From the NCBI RefSeq assembly GCF_002007115.1, contig NZ_MVAD01000002.1, positions 620,001 to 684,000 on the forward strand: a stretch of DNA of 64,000 nucleotides, in the 5' to 3' direction. Within the stretch, counting starts at the first letter, position 1. Each line of letters starts with the position of its first letter. Position numbers and translations under genes: made by a program. Shown here one piece after another: positions 40,628-49,428 of the stretch. The notes under the pieces were generated by a model. It saw only the letters and a program-made list of their open reading frames with translations, was not told the origin of the DNA and ran no database searches. The DNA is from Massilia sp. KIM. GTDB taxonomy: Bacteria; Pseudomonadota; Gammaproteobacteria; Burkholderiales; Burkholderiaceae_D.

Positions 40628-43425
40628 ATGCGCCGCTCCCCACCGTATCCTTTGAACTGAACGGCCGCCAGGTCGAGGCGCTGCCGAGCGAGACCCTGAT
40701 CGAGGTCGCCCAGCGCGAGGGCATCGAGGTCCCGCGCCTGTGCTACATGGAAGGCATGGAGGCCGTCGGCAACTGCCGCTCCTGCATGGTCGAGATCGAC
40801 GGCGAGCGCGTGCTCGCCCCCTCGTGCTGCCGCCACCCTTCCGCCGGCATGAAGGTCAGCACCGACAGCCCGCGCGCGGTCGCCGCCCAGAAGATGGTGC
40901 TCGAGCTGCTGCTGTCGGACATGCCCGAGACCGGCTACACCCGCAAGAACGAAGTCGATGACTGGGCCGGCAAGCTCGGCGTCGGCAAGCCGCGCTTCGC
41001 CGCCACCCGCGCCCAGCCAGCGCGCGACGCCACCCACGCCGCGATCACGGTCAACCTCGACGCCTGCATCCAGTGCACGCGCTGCGTGCGCGCCTGCCGC
41101 GACGAGCAGGTCAACGACGTGATCGGCCTGGCCTTCCGCGGCCAGGACGCCAAGATCGTGTTCGACCAGGACGACCCGATGGGCGGCTCCACCTGCGTGG
41201 CCTGCGGCGAATGCGTGCAGGCCTGCCCGACCGGCGCCCTGATGCCGGCGCGTGAGGTGGCGCTGCAGGCGCCGGACAAGCAGGTCGACTCGGTTTGCCC
41301 GTATTGCGGCGTTGGCTGCCAGCTGACCTACAACGTCAAGGACAACAAGATCCTGTTCGTCGAAGGACGCCAGGGCCCGGCCAACCTGGGCCGCCTGTGC
41401 GTCAAGGGCCGCTACGGCTTCGACTACGCCCACCACCCGCACCGCCTGACCAAGCCGCTGATCCGGCGCGAGGGCGCGCCCAAGAGCGGCGACTTCACCA
41501 TGGACCCAAGCCGCGTGATGGAAGTGTTCCGCGAGGCGAGCTGGGAAGAGGCGCTGGCCCTGGCCGGCGGCAAGCTGGCGCAGATCCGCGACCAGCACGG
41601 CGGCAAGGCGCTGGCGGGCTTCGGCTCGGCCAAGGGCAGCAACGAGGAAGCCTACCTGTTCCAGAAGCTGGTGCGCACCGGCTTCGGCACCAACAACGTC
41701 GACCACTGCACCCGCCTGTGCCACGCCTCCTCGGTCTCGGCCCTGCTGGAAGGCATCGGTTCGGGCGCGGTGTCGAACCCGGTGATGGACGTGACCCGCG
41801 CCGAAGTCGTCATCGTGATCGGCGCCAACCCGACCGTGAACCACCCGGTGGCCGCCACCTGGATCAAGAACGCGGTCAAGGGCGGCACCAAGCTGGTCCT
41901 GATGGACCCGCGCCGCTCCGACCTGGCGCGCCACGCCCACCGCTACCTGCAGTTCAAGCCCGACACCGACGTTGCCCTGCTCAACGCCATGATGCACGTG
42001 ATCGTGCACGAGAAGCTGGTGGACGCCGACTTCATCGCCGGCCGCACGGTCGGCTATGCCGAGCTGGAAGCCAACGTGGCCGAGTACAGCCCGGAAGCCA
42101 TGGCCCCGATCTGCGGCATCGACGCCGACACCATCCGCTACGTGGCGCGCCTGTACGCCAGCTCGCGCGCCTCGATGATCCTGTGGGGCATGGGCGTGTC
42201 CCAGCACGTGCACGGCACCGACAACGCGCGCTGCCTGATCGCGCTCAGCCTCATGACAGGCCAGATCGGCCGCCCCGGCACCGGCCTGCATCCGCTGCGC
42301 GGGCAGAACAACGTGCAGGGCGCTTCCGACGCCGGCCTGATCCCGATGATGCTGCCGGACTACCAGCGGGTCGACAACCCGGCCGCGCGCGCCCGCTTCG
42401 AGCAGGCCTGGGGCGCGACCCTCGATCCCAAGCCCGGCCTGACCGTGGTCGAGATCATGCACGCCATCGACGCCGGCCAGATCCGCGGCATGTACATCAT
42501 GGGCGAGAACCCGGCCATGTCCGACCCCGACGTCAACCACGCGCGCGCCGCGCTGGCCGCGCTCGAGCACCTGGTGGTGCAGGACATCTTCCTGACCGAG
42601 ACCGCCTACCTGGCCGACGTCATCCTGCCGGCTTCCGCCTTCCCCGAGAAGACCGGCACCTTCACCAACACCGACCGCCTGGTCCAGCTGGGCCGCCAAG
42701 CCATCGACCCGCCGGGCGAGGCGAAGCAGGACCTGTGGATCATCCAGCAGATGGCGAACCGCCTTGGCCTGCCGTGGAACTACGGGCACGTGTCGGAAGT
42801 GTTCGACGAGATGCGCCGCAACATGGCCAGCATCGGCGGCATCACCTGGGATCGACTGGAGCGCCACGGCGCCGTGGTCTACCCCTGCATGAACGAGGGC
42901 GACGTCGGCCAGCCGGTGGTGTTCACCGAGCTGTTCCCGCGCGAGGGCGGCAAGGCGCGCTTCGTCCCGGCCGACATCATCCCGGCCGACGAGCGTCCCG
43001 ACGCCGAGTACCCGATGGTCCTGATCACCGGCCGCCAGCTCGAGCACTGGCATACCGGCAGCATGACCCGGCGCGCGACGGTGCTGGACGCCATCGAGCC
43101 CGACCCGGTGGCGCTGGTGCACCCGCTCGACATGGAACGCCTTAGCATCCAGCCCGGCCAGCCCATCACGATCGCCTCGCGCCGCGGCGAAGTGGTGCTG
43201 TACGCGCGCGCCGACGACAGCTCGCCGGTGGGCGCGGTGTTCGTCGCCTTCTGCTACTACGAAGCGGCGATCAACCGCCTCACCAATGCCGCGCTCGACC
43301 CCTTCGGCAAGATCCCGGAGTTCAAGTACTGCGCGGTGAAGGTGGCGCCGGGCGGCGTGCCGGCACCGCAGGGGAGTTACGGTGGCGGCCAAATCCTGGC
43401 CGGCATGGCACAATTGCCAGCATGA
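40624..43425 (+). CDS. fdsA: Formate dehydrogenase catalytic subunit (FdsA type)
   Basis: A 933-residue molybdopterin (bis-MGD) subunit. It starts with a NuoG-like [2Fe-2S] domain (Cys40, 51, 54, 68), then ferredoxin clusters (Cys148/151/154/158 and 191/194/197/201), the [4Fe-4S] of the Moco domain (Cys225, 228, 232, 259), and the molybdopterin oxidoreductase fold. Cys366 in HCTRLCHASS is where FdhF has selenocysteine, so this is the cysteine form that ligates the metal. It oxidises formate to CO2, passing electrons to the fused diaphorase. Cytoplasmic, no Tat signal. Confidence 0.95.
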   Translation: MNAPLPTVSFELNGRQVEALPSETLIEVAQREGIEVPRLCYMEGMEAVGNCRSCMVEIDGERVLAPSCCRHPSAGMKVSTDSPRAVAAQKMVLELLLSDMPETGYTRKNEVDDWAGKLGVGKPRFAATRAQPARDATHAAITVNLDACIQCTRCVRACRDEQVNDVIGLAFRGQDAKIVFDQDDPMGGSTCVACGECVQACPTGALMPAREVALQAPDKQVDSVCPYCGVGCQLTYNVKDNKILFVEGRQGPANLGRLCVKGRYGFDYAHHPHRLTKPLIRREGAPKSGDFTMDPSRVMEVFREASWEEALALAGGKLAQIRDQHGGKALAGFGSAKGSNEEAYLFQKLVRTGFGTNNVDHCTRLCHASSVSALLEGIGSGAVSNPVMDVTRAEVVIVIGANPTVNHPVAATWIKNAVKGGTKLVLMDPRRSDLARHAHRYLQFKPDTDVALLNAMMHVIVHEKLVDADFIAGRTVGYAELEANVAEYSPEAMAPICGIDADTIRYVARLYASSRASMILWGMGVSQHVHGTDNARCLIALSLMTGQIGRPGTGLHPLRGQNNVQGASDAGLIPMMLPDYQRVDNPAARARFEQAWGATLDPKPGLTVVEIMHAIDAGQIRGMYIMGENPAMSDPDVNHARAALAALEHLVVQDIFLTETAYLADVILPASAFPEKTGTFTNTDRLVQLGRQAIDPPGEAKQDLWIIQQMANRLGLPWNYGHVSEVFDEMRRNMASIGGITWDRLERHGAVVYPCMNEGDVGQPVVFTELFPREGGKARFVPADIIPADERPDAEYPMVLITGRQLEHWHTGSMTRRATVLDAIEPDPVALVHPLDMERLSIQPGQPITIASRRGEVVLYARADDSSPVGAVFVAFCYYEAAINRLTNAALDPFGKIPEFKYCAVKVAPGGVPAPQGSYGGGQILAGMAQLPA

Positions 43426-44291
43426 ACCGTCTTGAACCAGCCCGCTACCGTCCAGAGCTCTCCAGCGCCGCCGCCAGCCTGACCCAGGAGGTGACGGCGC
43501 TGGACGAGCGCGGCCGGCGTTCGACGATCTCGATTCCGGCCGAGCGCCCGCTCACGGTCTACGTCGACAAGCGCGAGCTGGTCACCCTGATGACCCTGGG
43601 CGGCGCTCCCGAGGCCCTGACCCTGGGCTATCTGCGCAACCAGCGCCTGGTGCGTACGCTCGAGGACATCGTCTCGGTGCAGGTGGACTGGTCGGTGGAC
43701 GCGGTGGCGGTGGTGACCAGGAGCGGCATCGCCGACGTCGAGGAGCGCACCGCCAAGAAGGTGGTGACCACCGGCTGCGGCCAGGGCTCGGTGTTCGGCG
43801 GGCTGATGGACGAGGTCGACCGGATCGCCCTGCCGCCGGACGCGCGCCTGCCGCAATCGGTCGTCTACCGCATCGTCGAAACCATCCGCACCCAGCAGTC
43901 GATCTACAAGCAGGCCGGTTCGGTGCACGGGTGCGCGCTGTTCTCGAACACCGGCGAGCTGCTCTATTTCGTGGAGGACGTGGGCCGCCACAATGCCGTG
44001 GACGCCATCGCCGGGCTGATGTGGCTGGACGGGATGGAAGGGGCCGACAAGGTGTTCTACACCACCGGGCGCCTGACCTCCGAAATGGTGATCAAGGGCG
44101 CACAGATGGGCATTCCCTTCCTGCTGTCGCGTTCCGGCACCACCCAGATGGGGCACATGGTGGCCGAGCGGGTCGGCATGTCGCTGCTGGCGCGCTGCAC
44201 CGGCAAGCACTTCCTGCTGCTGGCAGGGCAGGATCGGCTGGTGTTCGAGCCGGACCTGCTGGAACCACTCGGCGCGCCGCGCCTGGCCTGA
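43422..44291 (+). CDS. fdhD: Formate dehydrogenase accessory sulfurtransferase
   Basis: A 289-residue protein that transfers sulfur to the molybdopterin cofactor of formate dehydrogenase. VYVDKRELVTLMTLGGAPEAL opens the conserved core, and GSVHGCALFSNTGELLYFVEDVGRHNA and YTTGRLTSEMVIKGAQMG are typical FdhD segments. The redox loop is TTGCGQGS with a single Cys119, while E. coli FdhD has a CxxC pair, so the second cysteine is missing. The start overlaps fdsA by four bases. Confidence 0.93.
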   Translation: MNRLEPARYRPELSSAAASLTQEVTALDERGRRSTISIPAERPLTVYVDKRELVTLMTLGGAPEALTLGYLRNQRLVRTLEDIVSVQVDWSVDAVAVVTRSGIADVEERTAKKVVTTGCGQGSVFGGLMDEVDRIALPPDARLPQSVVYRIVETIRTQQSIYKQAGSVHGCALFSNTGELLYFVEDVGRHNAVDAIAGLMWLDGMEGADKVFYTTGRLTSEMVIKGAQMGIPFLLSRSGTTQMGHMVAERVGMSLLARCTGKHFLLLAGQDRLVFEPDLLEPLGAPRLA

Positions 44292-44998
44292 TGTCCCTGC
44301 TGGACGCCACCTCGCACGCCTTCTCGCTGCTGCTCAGCGGCGACCCGGCGTTGTGGCGCATCGTCTGGGTCTCGGTCAAGACCAGTATGCTCGGCCTGCT
44401 GCTGGCCACGCCGCCGGCCGTGCTGCTCGGCTACGCCATCGCCATGCACCGCTTCCCGGGCCGCCGCATCGCCATCTGGCTGGCCCAGGCCGCGCTCTCG
44501 CTGCCCACGGTGCTGATCGGCCTGCTGCTCTATTTGATGCTGTCGCGCCGCGGCCCGATGGGCGACCTGGAATGGCTGTTCACCCAGACCGGCGTGGTGC
44601 TCGGGCAGTTCGTGATCGGGTTGCCGGTGCTGCTAGCCTTCACGCTGGCGGCGGTGCAGGCGCTCGATCCGCGCTATGCGGAGACCGCGATTGCGCATGG
44701 CGCCTCGCGCTTCAAGGTCATGACCACGGTGCTGCACGAGGCGCGCTACGGCGTGATGGCGGCCGTGATCAGCGGCTTCGGGCGGGTGATCTCGGAAGTC
44801 GGCTGCGCCCTCATGGTGGGCGGGAACATCGAGGGCGAGACGCGCACCATCACCACCGCGATCGCGCTGGAGACCAGCAAGGGCGAGTTCGCGCAGGGGA
44901 TCGCGCTGGGCATCGTGCTGGTGGCCTTGGCCCTCCTGATGAACGGCGCGCTGGTGCTGCTGCAGGGAGAGGCGCGCATGCCGGGAGTGCGGGCATGA
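44291..44998 (+). CDS. tupB: Tungstate ABC transporter permease
   Basis: A 235-residue inner-membrane permease with five to six helices. LPTVLIGLLLYLMLSRRGPMG and the cytoplasmic coupling segment AIAHGASRFKVMTTVLHEAR (EAA loop) fit TupB/WtpB-type permeases, as does EVGCALMVGGNIEGETRT. It overlaps fdhD by one base and tupC by four, so it is in the formate dehydrogenase operon. Confidence 0.88.
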   Translation: MSLLDATSHAFSLLLSGDPALWRIVWVSVKTSMLGLLLATPPAVLLGYAIAMHRFPGRRIAIWLAQAALSLPTVLIGLLLYLMLSRRGPMGDLEWLFTQTGVVLGQFVIGLPVLLAFTLAAVQALDPRYAETAIAHGASRFKVMTTVLHEARYGVMAAVISGFGRVISEVGCALMVGGNIEGETRTITTAIALETSKGEFAQGIALGIVLVALALLMNGALVLLQGEARMPGVRA

Positions 44999-45648
44999 CG
45001 CTGCTCCTGAGCGTGCACGACCTGCGCCGGCGGCATGGCGAGCGCGTCCTGTTCGACATCGACCGGCTCGACATCGCGGCCGCCAGCGCCTACGTGCTGA
45101 CCGGCGTGAACGGGGCGGGCAAGAGCACCCTGCTGCGCATGCTGGGCGGGCTGGAGCGCTGCGACGCCTGCTCGGTGGAGGTCGAGGGGCGGCGGCTAAA
45201 GCTGTATCCGTATCCGACGGCGCTGCGGGAAGCCATCGTCTACGTGCACCAGCATCCGATCCTGTTCTCGCCCAGCGTCGGGCACAACATCGCCTACGGC
45301 CTGCTGGCGCGCGGCGAGGACCGGCGCAAGGTGCGCGGCCTGGTGCAAGAGGCGATGGCCTGGGCCGGCGTGGCCCATTTGTGCGACGCCGACCCCACAC
45401 GCCTGTCGGGCGGCGAGAAGCAGCGCGTGGCGCTGGCGCGCGCCCGGGTGCTGCGCCCGCGCCTGCTGCTGCTGGACGAACCGACCGCCAACCTGGACGG
45501 CCCCGCGCGCGAGCAGGTGATCGCGCTGATCCCGACCCTGCTGGAAGAGGGCGGCAGCGTGATCATGGCCTGCCACGACCGCGACCTGATCGGCCTGCCG
45601 GGCGTGCAGCGCCTGAAGCTGCGCGACGGCCACCTCGAACACCGATAA
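44995..45648 (+). CDS. tupC: Tungstate ABC transporter ATP-binding protein
   Basis: A 217-residue ATPase: Walker A TGVNGAGKST, signature LSGGEKQRVALARARV, Walker B LLLLDEPTANLD. Its short length, without the C-terminal TOBE domain of ModC, fits TupC. It energises TupB. It starts inside the permease gene (ATGA). Confidence 0.88.
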   Translation: MTLLLSVHDLRRRHGERVLFDIDRLDIAAASAYVLTGVNGAGKSTLLRMLGGLERCDACSVEVEGRRLKLYPYPTALREAIVYVHQHPILFSPSVGHNIAYGLLARGEDRRKVRGLVQEAMAWAGVAHLCDADPTRLSGGEKQRVALARARVLRPRLLLLDEPTANLDGPAREQVIALIPTLLEEGGSVIMACHDRDLIGLPGVQRLKLRDGHLEHR

Positions 45649-45664
45649 GCCTCAAGGAGTAGCC

Positions 45665-46468
45665 ATGCGCCGCCGCAGCCTGTTCGCGATGTTGATGTCC
45701 ACCGTCCTGGCCGCGCCGCTGGCGCTCGCCCAGGACGTGATCCGCCTGTCGACCACCACCAGCACCGAGAACTCGGGCCTGCTCAAGGCGCTGCTGCCGG
45801 CCTTCGAGGCGAAGACAGGGACGAAAGTCCACGTGATCTCGGTCGGCACCGGCAAGGCGCTCGAGCTGGCGAAGAATGGCGACGTCGACCTGACCCTAAT
45901 CCATGCGCGCAAACAGGAAGACCAGTTCGTCGCCGAGGGCTGGGGCATCGACCGCCGCGACGTGATGTACAACGATTTCATCGTGGTCGGTCCGGACAGC
46001 GACCCGGCGAAGCTGAAGGGCACGAAGGACGTGATCGCCGCCTTCAAGCGCATCGCGGCCGCCGGCGTGAAGTTCATCTCGCGCGGCGACAACTCCGGCA
46101 CCGACGTCATGGAGAGAAGCTACTGGCAGCAAGCCGGCGTGAAGCCGGCCGGTGCCAACTACGTCTCCGCCGGCCTGGGCATGGGCGAGGTCCTGAACAT
46201 GGCCGCCGAAATGCGCGCCTATACCCTGACCGACCGCGCCACCTACGGCTCCTACAAGGCCAGGACCGGCCTGGCGATCGTCGTCGAGGGCGACAAGCGC
46301 ATGTTCAACCCCTACGGCATCATCGCCGTGAACCCGGCAAAACACCCAAAAGCGAACTACAAGGGCGCGAAGCAGCTTATCGACTGGCTCACCTCCCCCG
46401 AAGGCCAATCCCGAATCGCCGCCTTCAAACCCACCGGCGAACAATTGTTCTTTCCCTCCGCCCACTAA
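45665..46468 (+). CDS. tupA: Tungstate-binding periplasmic protein
   Basis: A 267-residue substrate-binding protein with signal peptide ending in APLALAQ. STTTSTENSGLLKALLPAFE is the TupA signature that binds the oxyanion, and GDNSGTDVMERSYW and KRMFNPYGIIAVNP follow as expected. AAGGAG precedes the ATG. As TupA proteins prefer tungstate over molybdate, the formate dehydrogenase may use tungsten or the cell may scavenge either metal. Confidence 0.9.
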   Translation: MRRRSLFAMLMSTVLAAPLALAQDVIRLSTTTSTENSGLLKALLPAFEAKTGTKVHVISVGTGKALELAKNGDVDLTLIHARKQEDQFVAEGWGIDRRDVMYNDFIVVGPDSDPAKLKGTKDVIAAFKRIAAAGVKFISRGDNSGTDVMERSYWQQAGVKPAGANYVSAGLGMGEVLNMAAEMRAYTLTDRATYGSYKARTGLAIVVEGDKRMFNPYGIIAVNPAKHPKANYKGAKQLIDWLTSPEGQSRIAAFKPTGEQLFFPSAH

Positions 46469-46496
46469 ACACTCCATTCTCCCAAGGCATACAACT

Positions 46497-46558
46497 AGGG
46501 TCAGAGTCGACTTTTTGGGCAATTCCCCAAAGTTGTCAAACAATTCGACTCCGACCCT
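46497..46558. repeat. 62-base palindromic repeat, copy 1
   Basis: The outer arms AGGGTCAGAGTCGA and TCGACTCCGACCCT pair with one mismatch, and an inner stem TTTGGG/CCCAAA closes a CAATTC loop. It is followed by ATTTTTTC, so it may double as a terminator after tupA. Confidence 0.85.
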
Positions 46559-46676
46559 ATTTTTTCTGACCTTGCTGAGTTCGCCGAAGCACAGGACTCG
46601 ACGGATGCAAGAAAACTCGACTTGATCTACCGTCAGGCTCACCGCTTTTCATTTTCCGCTTGGACAGCAAAAAAAT

Positions 46677-46738
46677 AGGGTCGGAGTCGACTTTTTGGGC
46701 AATTCCTCAAAGTTGTCAAAGAATTCGACTCCGACCCC
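46677..46738. repeat. 62-base palindromic repeat, copy 2
   Basis: Identical to copy 1 at 58 of 62 positions and in the same orientation. The outer arms are AGGGTCGGAGTCGA and TCGACTCCGACCCC. The two copies could be remnants of, or targets for, a REP-associated tyrosine transposase; no such gene is present. Confidence 0.85.
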
Positions 46739-46768
46739 AGTTTTCTTGGGGACGGAAAGCGAGGGGGA

Positions 46769-47380
46769 TCAGGAGGTGGTGGCGCGCTGGAGGTTGGCGC
46801 GGGCGGGGGCTTCGAAGCGGGCGCGCAGCGAAGGTGTGGCGTAGATGTGCTCGCGCTGGAAGAAAGCGAGCAGCACGCTGCGGCGCTTGTCGGCATAGAC
46901 CTCGGGCGGGACCCAGGCGTATTCGGCGCGGATCTGGCGCTCGTATTCGGCAAAGCGCGCTGGCGGGGCGCCCAGTATCGCCAGGTCGATGTCGGTCAGC
47001 AGGGCGGCGTCGAGCGTGGCGGGCAGGGCGTTGTGGCGGGTCGCCATGATCAGGGCGTGGATGCGCTCGCAGGCCTCCGCGGCGAGGCCAGCCTCGCGCA
47101 GGGAGCTTACGGCCCACTGGGCCGAGCGTTCCTCGTTGTCGTGGGCGCGGACCTCGTAGACGGCGTCGTGGAACCACAGGGCGAGCTCCGGCTCGGCCGG
47201 GTGCTCGGCCTGTTCCGCGTACTCATCGGCAAGCCGCAGGCATTCTTCCAGATGCTGCAGCGTGTGGTAGTGCCGCTGCGGTTCGCGGTAGGCGGCCAGC
47301 AGCGCCTCGAGCAGGCCGGCCGGGGCGCTCGATCCGAGCCGCTTCCAGCTTGCATTCCAGTGCGCCGCCAGCACGTCCAT
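46769..47380 (-). CDS. HD-domain metal-dependent phosphohydrolase
   Basis: A 203-residue cytoplasmic protein. REPQRHYHTLQHLEECL contains the first His and ALWFHDAVYEVRAHDNEERSA the HD pair and further ligands, as in small stand-alone HD proteins. TDIDLAILGAPPARFAEYE is a conserved segment. It is often mislabelled as an NMDA receptor subunit. Its start codon overlaps the rng stop by one base, so it is cotranscribed with rng; a nucleotide or RNA substrate is plausible but unproven. Confidence 0.85.
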   Translation of the reverse strand: MDVLAAHWNASWKRLGSSAPAGLLEALLAAYREPQRHYHTLQHLEECLRLADEYAEQAEHPAEPELALWFHDAVYEVRAHDNEERSAQWAVSSLREAGLAAEACERIHALIMATRHNALPATLDAALLTDIDLAILGAPPARFAEYERQIRAEYAWVPPEVYADKRRSVLLAFFQREHIYATPSLRARFEAPARANLQRATTS

Positions 47381-48843
47381 CACATCAGGATCACGTCGTA
47401 CTGCTCCTGGTGGTAGCCCTTCTCGACCTGCAGCGAGATGCGCTTGCCGATGAAGTCGCCCAGCATCGCCAGGTGCTGGGATTCCTCTTCCAGGAACAGG
47501 TCCACCACCTCCTGCGAGGCGACGATGCGGAATTCTCGCGGGTTGAACTGCTTGGCTTCGCGCAGCAGCTCGCGCAGGATCTCGTAGCAGATCGTGCGCG
47601 AGGTCTTGACCTGGCCCTTGCCGCTGCAGGCCGGGCAGGGCTCGCACAGGATGTGGGCCAGCGATTCGCGCGTGCGCTTCCTGGTCATCTCGACCAGGCC
47701 GAGCGCCGAGAAGCCGCTCACCGAGACCTTGGTGCGGTCGCGCGCCAGGGTCTTCTTCAGCTCGGCCAGCACCGCGTTGCGGTGCTCGTTGTTCTCCATG
47801 TCGATGAAGTCGAGGATGATGATGCCGCCCAGGTTTCTCAGCCGTAGCTGGCGTGCGATCGCGTGCGCCGCCTCCAGGTTGGTCTTGAAGATGGTGTCGG
47901 CGAAGTTGCGCCCGCCGACGAAGCCGCCCGTATTGACGTCGATGGTGGTCATCGCCTCGGTCTGGTCGACGATCAGGTAGCCGCCCGATTTCAAGTCGAC
48001 CCGCCGCCCCAGCGCGCGCAGGATCTCTTCTTCCACGCCGTACAGGTCGAACAGCGGACGCTCGCCGGTGTAGTGCGTCAGGCGCGACAGCACGCTCGGC
48101 GTGTACACCTGCGCGAAGTCGACCAACCTCAGGTAGTTCTCGCGCGAGTCGACCTGGATGGTGGCGGTTTCCTCGTGCACGAAGTCGCGCAGCACGCGCT
48201 GGGCCAGGCTCAGGTCCTGGTAGAGCAGGGTGGTCGGCGGGCGCGTGCGTGCGCCCTGCTGGATCGCGCCCCAGGTCTTGCGCAGGTAGTCGATGTCGGC
48301 CTTCAGGTCCTCGTCCGAGGCTTCCTCGGCCTGGGTGCGCACGATGTAGCCGCCTTTCTCGTCGGCCGGCAGCAGGTTCTGCATGCGGGTGCGCAGCAGT
48401 TCGCGGTCGGCTTCCTTCTCGATCTTCTGCGAGATGCCGATGTGGTTGTCCTGGGGCAGGTAGACCAGCATGCGCCCGGCGATCGAGATCTGGGTCGACA
48501 GGCGCGCGCCCTTGGTGCCGATCGGGTCCTTTATTACCTGCACGGTCAGCACCTGGCCGTCGAACAGCAGCTTCTCGATGGGCGTGGGCGGCGTGCCGTT
48601 GCCTTCGTGGCTGCGCGCCTCCCAGATGTCGGCCACGTGCAGGAAGGCCGCCCGCTCCAGGCCGATGTCGATGAAGGCCGACTGCATGCCCGGCAGCACC
48701 CGCACCACCTTGCCCAGGTAGATATTCCCCGCCAACCCGCGCGTGAGCGTGCGCTCGATGTGCAGCTCCTGTACCGCGCCCTGCAGGACCAGCGCGACGC
48801 GCGTCTCCTGCGGTGTGATGTTGATGAGGATGTCTTCGTTCAT
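47380..48843 (-). CDS. rng: Ribonuclease G
   Basis: A 487-residue endoribonuclease for 16S rRNA 5' maturation and mRNA decay. N-terminal S1 domain with GNIYLGKVVRVLPGMQSAFIDIG and ERAAFLHV; the catalytic core has the metal-binding aspartates in IDVNTGGFVG and LDFIDM; the zinc-link cysteines are in CEPCPACSGKG. Length matches RNase G rather than the longer RNase E. I use MNEDILIN because E. coli-type proteins start at this position. Confidence 0.95.
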   Translation of the reverse strand: MNEDILINITPQETRVALVLQGAVQELHIERTLTRGLAGNIYLGKVVRVLPGMQSAFIDIGLERAAFLHVADIWEARSHEGNGTPPTPIEKLLFDGQVLTVQVIKDPIGTKGARLSTQISIAGRMLVYLPQDNHIGISQKIEKEADRELLRTRMQNLLPADEKGGYIVRTQAEEASDEDLKADIDYLRKTWGAIQQGARTRPPTTLLYQDLSLAQRVLRDFVHEETATIQVDSRENYLRLVDFAQVYTPSVLSRLTHYTGERPLFDLYGVEEEILRALGRRVDLKSGGYLIVDQTEAMTTIDVNTGGFVGGRNFADTIFKTNLEAAHAIARQLRLRNLGGIIILDFIDMENNEHRNAVLAELKKTLARDRTKVSVSGFSALGLVEMTRKRTRESLAHILCEPCPACSGKGQVKTSRTICYEILRELLREAKQFNPREFRIVASQEVVDLFLEEESQHLAMLGDFIGKRISLQVEKGYHQEQYDVILM

Positions 48844-48921
48844 GGCCAGCCGTGCAGTGATGTTCAGAGCGACATCATACACGGTGGTCAGGCGGGCGGA
48901 GGGACCGTAGCGCCGCCGTTT

Positions 48922-49329
48922 TCAAGCCGCCGCGCTGCGCCGCGCTTCGTCCTGCGCCACCTCCGGCGCAAGCGCGTCGAAGGCCGCCTGCGCACGCCCG
49001 ACTTCCTGGCCGTGCGCCTTGGCCCACGCGATCAGGACGGTGAAGGGATCACGCAGGGTTTCGCCCAGCGGCGTGATCGAATACTCGACCGCGATCGGCG
49101 AGGAAGAGATCACGTGCCGCCGCACCAGCCCATTGCGCTCCAGGCGCCGCAAGGCTTCGGTCAGCGCCTTTTGCGTGATCGGATCGAGACGGCGCTTGAT
49201 CGCGTTGAAGCGCAAGGGGTGGGTGCACAGCACGGCCAGGATCAGCACCGACCACTTGTTGGCGATCTGCTCCAGCACCGGGCGGGTGCCGTTGATTTCG
49301 GTGAGGACGGTCTCGAGATCGACAGCCAT
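48922..49329 (-). CDS. HxlR-family transcriptional regulator
   Basis: A 135-residue winged-helix protein. NKWSVLILAVLCTHPLRFNAIKRR and TQKALTEALRRLERNGLVRR are typical of HxlR/MarR-like regulators, as is VEYSITPLGETL. The N-terminal Cys that senses aldehydes or redox in many HxlR proteins is absent (TRPVLEQI instead of CPI). It is divergent from an SDR gene, with an inverted repeat between them, and probably represses it. Confidence 0.88.
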   Translation of the reverse strand: MAVDLETVLTEINGTRPVLEQIANKWSVLILAVLCTHPLRFNAIKRRLDPITQKALTEALRRLERNGLVRRHVISSSPIAVEYSITPLGETLRDPFTVLIAWAKAHGQEVGRAQAAFDALAPEVAQDEARRSAAA

Positions 49330-49357
49330 GTGGTTTCCTTTTAGATATCTAGTCTAG

Positions 49358-49382
49358 ACTTGGTGCGTAATTGACACCAAGT
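49358..49382. promoter_or_regulatory. HxlR-type operator between regulator and SDR gene
   Basis: ACTTGGTG and CACCAAGT form a perfect 8-base inverted repeat with a 9-base spacer, centred in the divergent promoter region. A second short repeat, ATACA-AAA-TGTAT, lies just downstream (about 49383-49395). Confidence 0.65.
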
Positions 49383-49428
49383 ATACAAAATGTATCATCA
49401 GCCGTCCATTCATCTGAAAGGACACCCC

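Larger units (their letters stand above)
46469..46768. other. Spacer with two 62-base hairpin repeats
   Basis: No gene. It contains two direct copies of a hairpin-forming element (46497-46558 and 46677-46738) separated by 118 bases. The stretch between the copies has no supported coding sequence. Confidence 0.7.

Noticed and set aside
45896..46642. 248-residue minus-strand protein opposite tupA and the 62-base repeat
   Set aside because: It runs opposite a well-supported tupA gene, has no domain and starts inside the spacer without a ribosome binding site.
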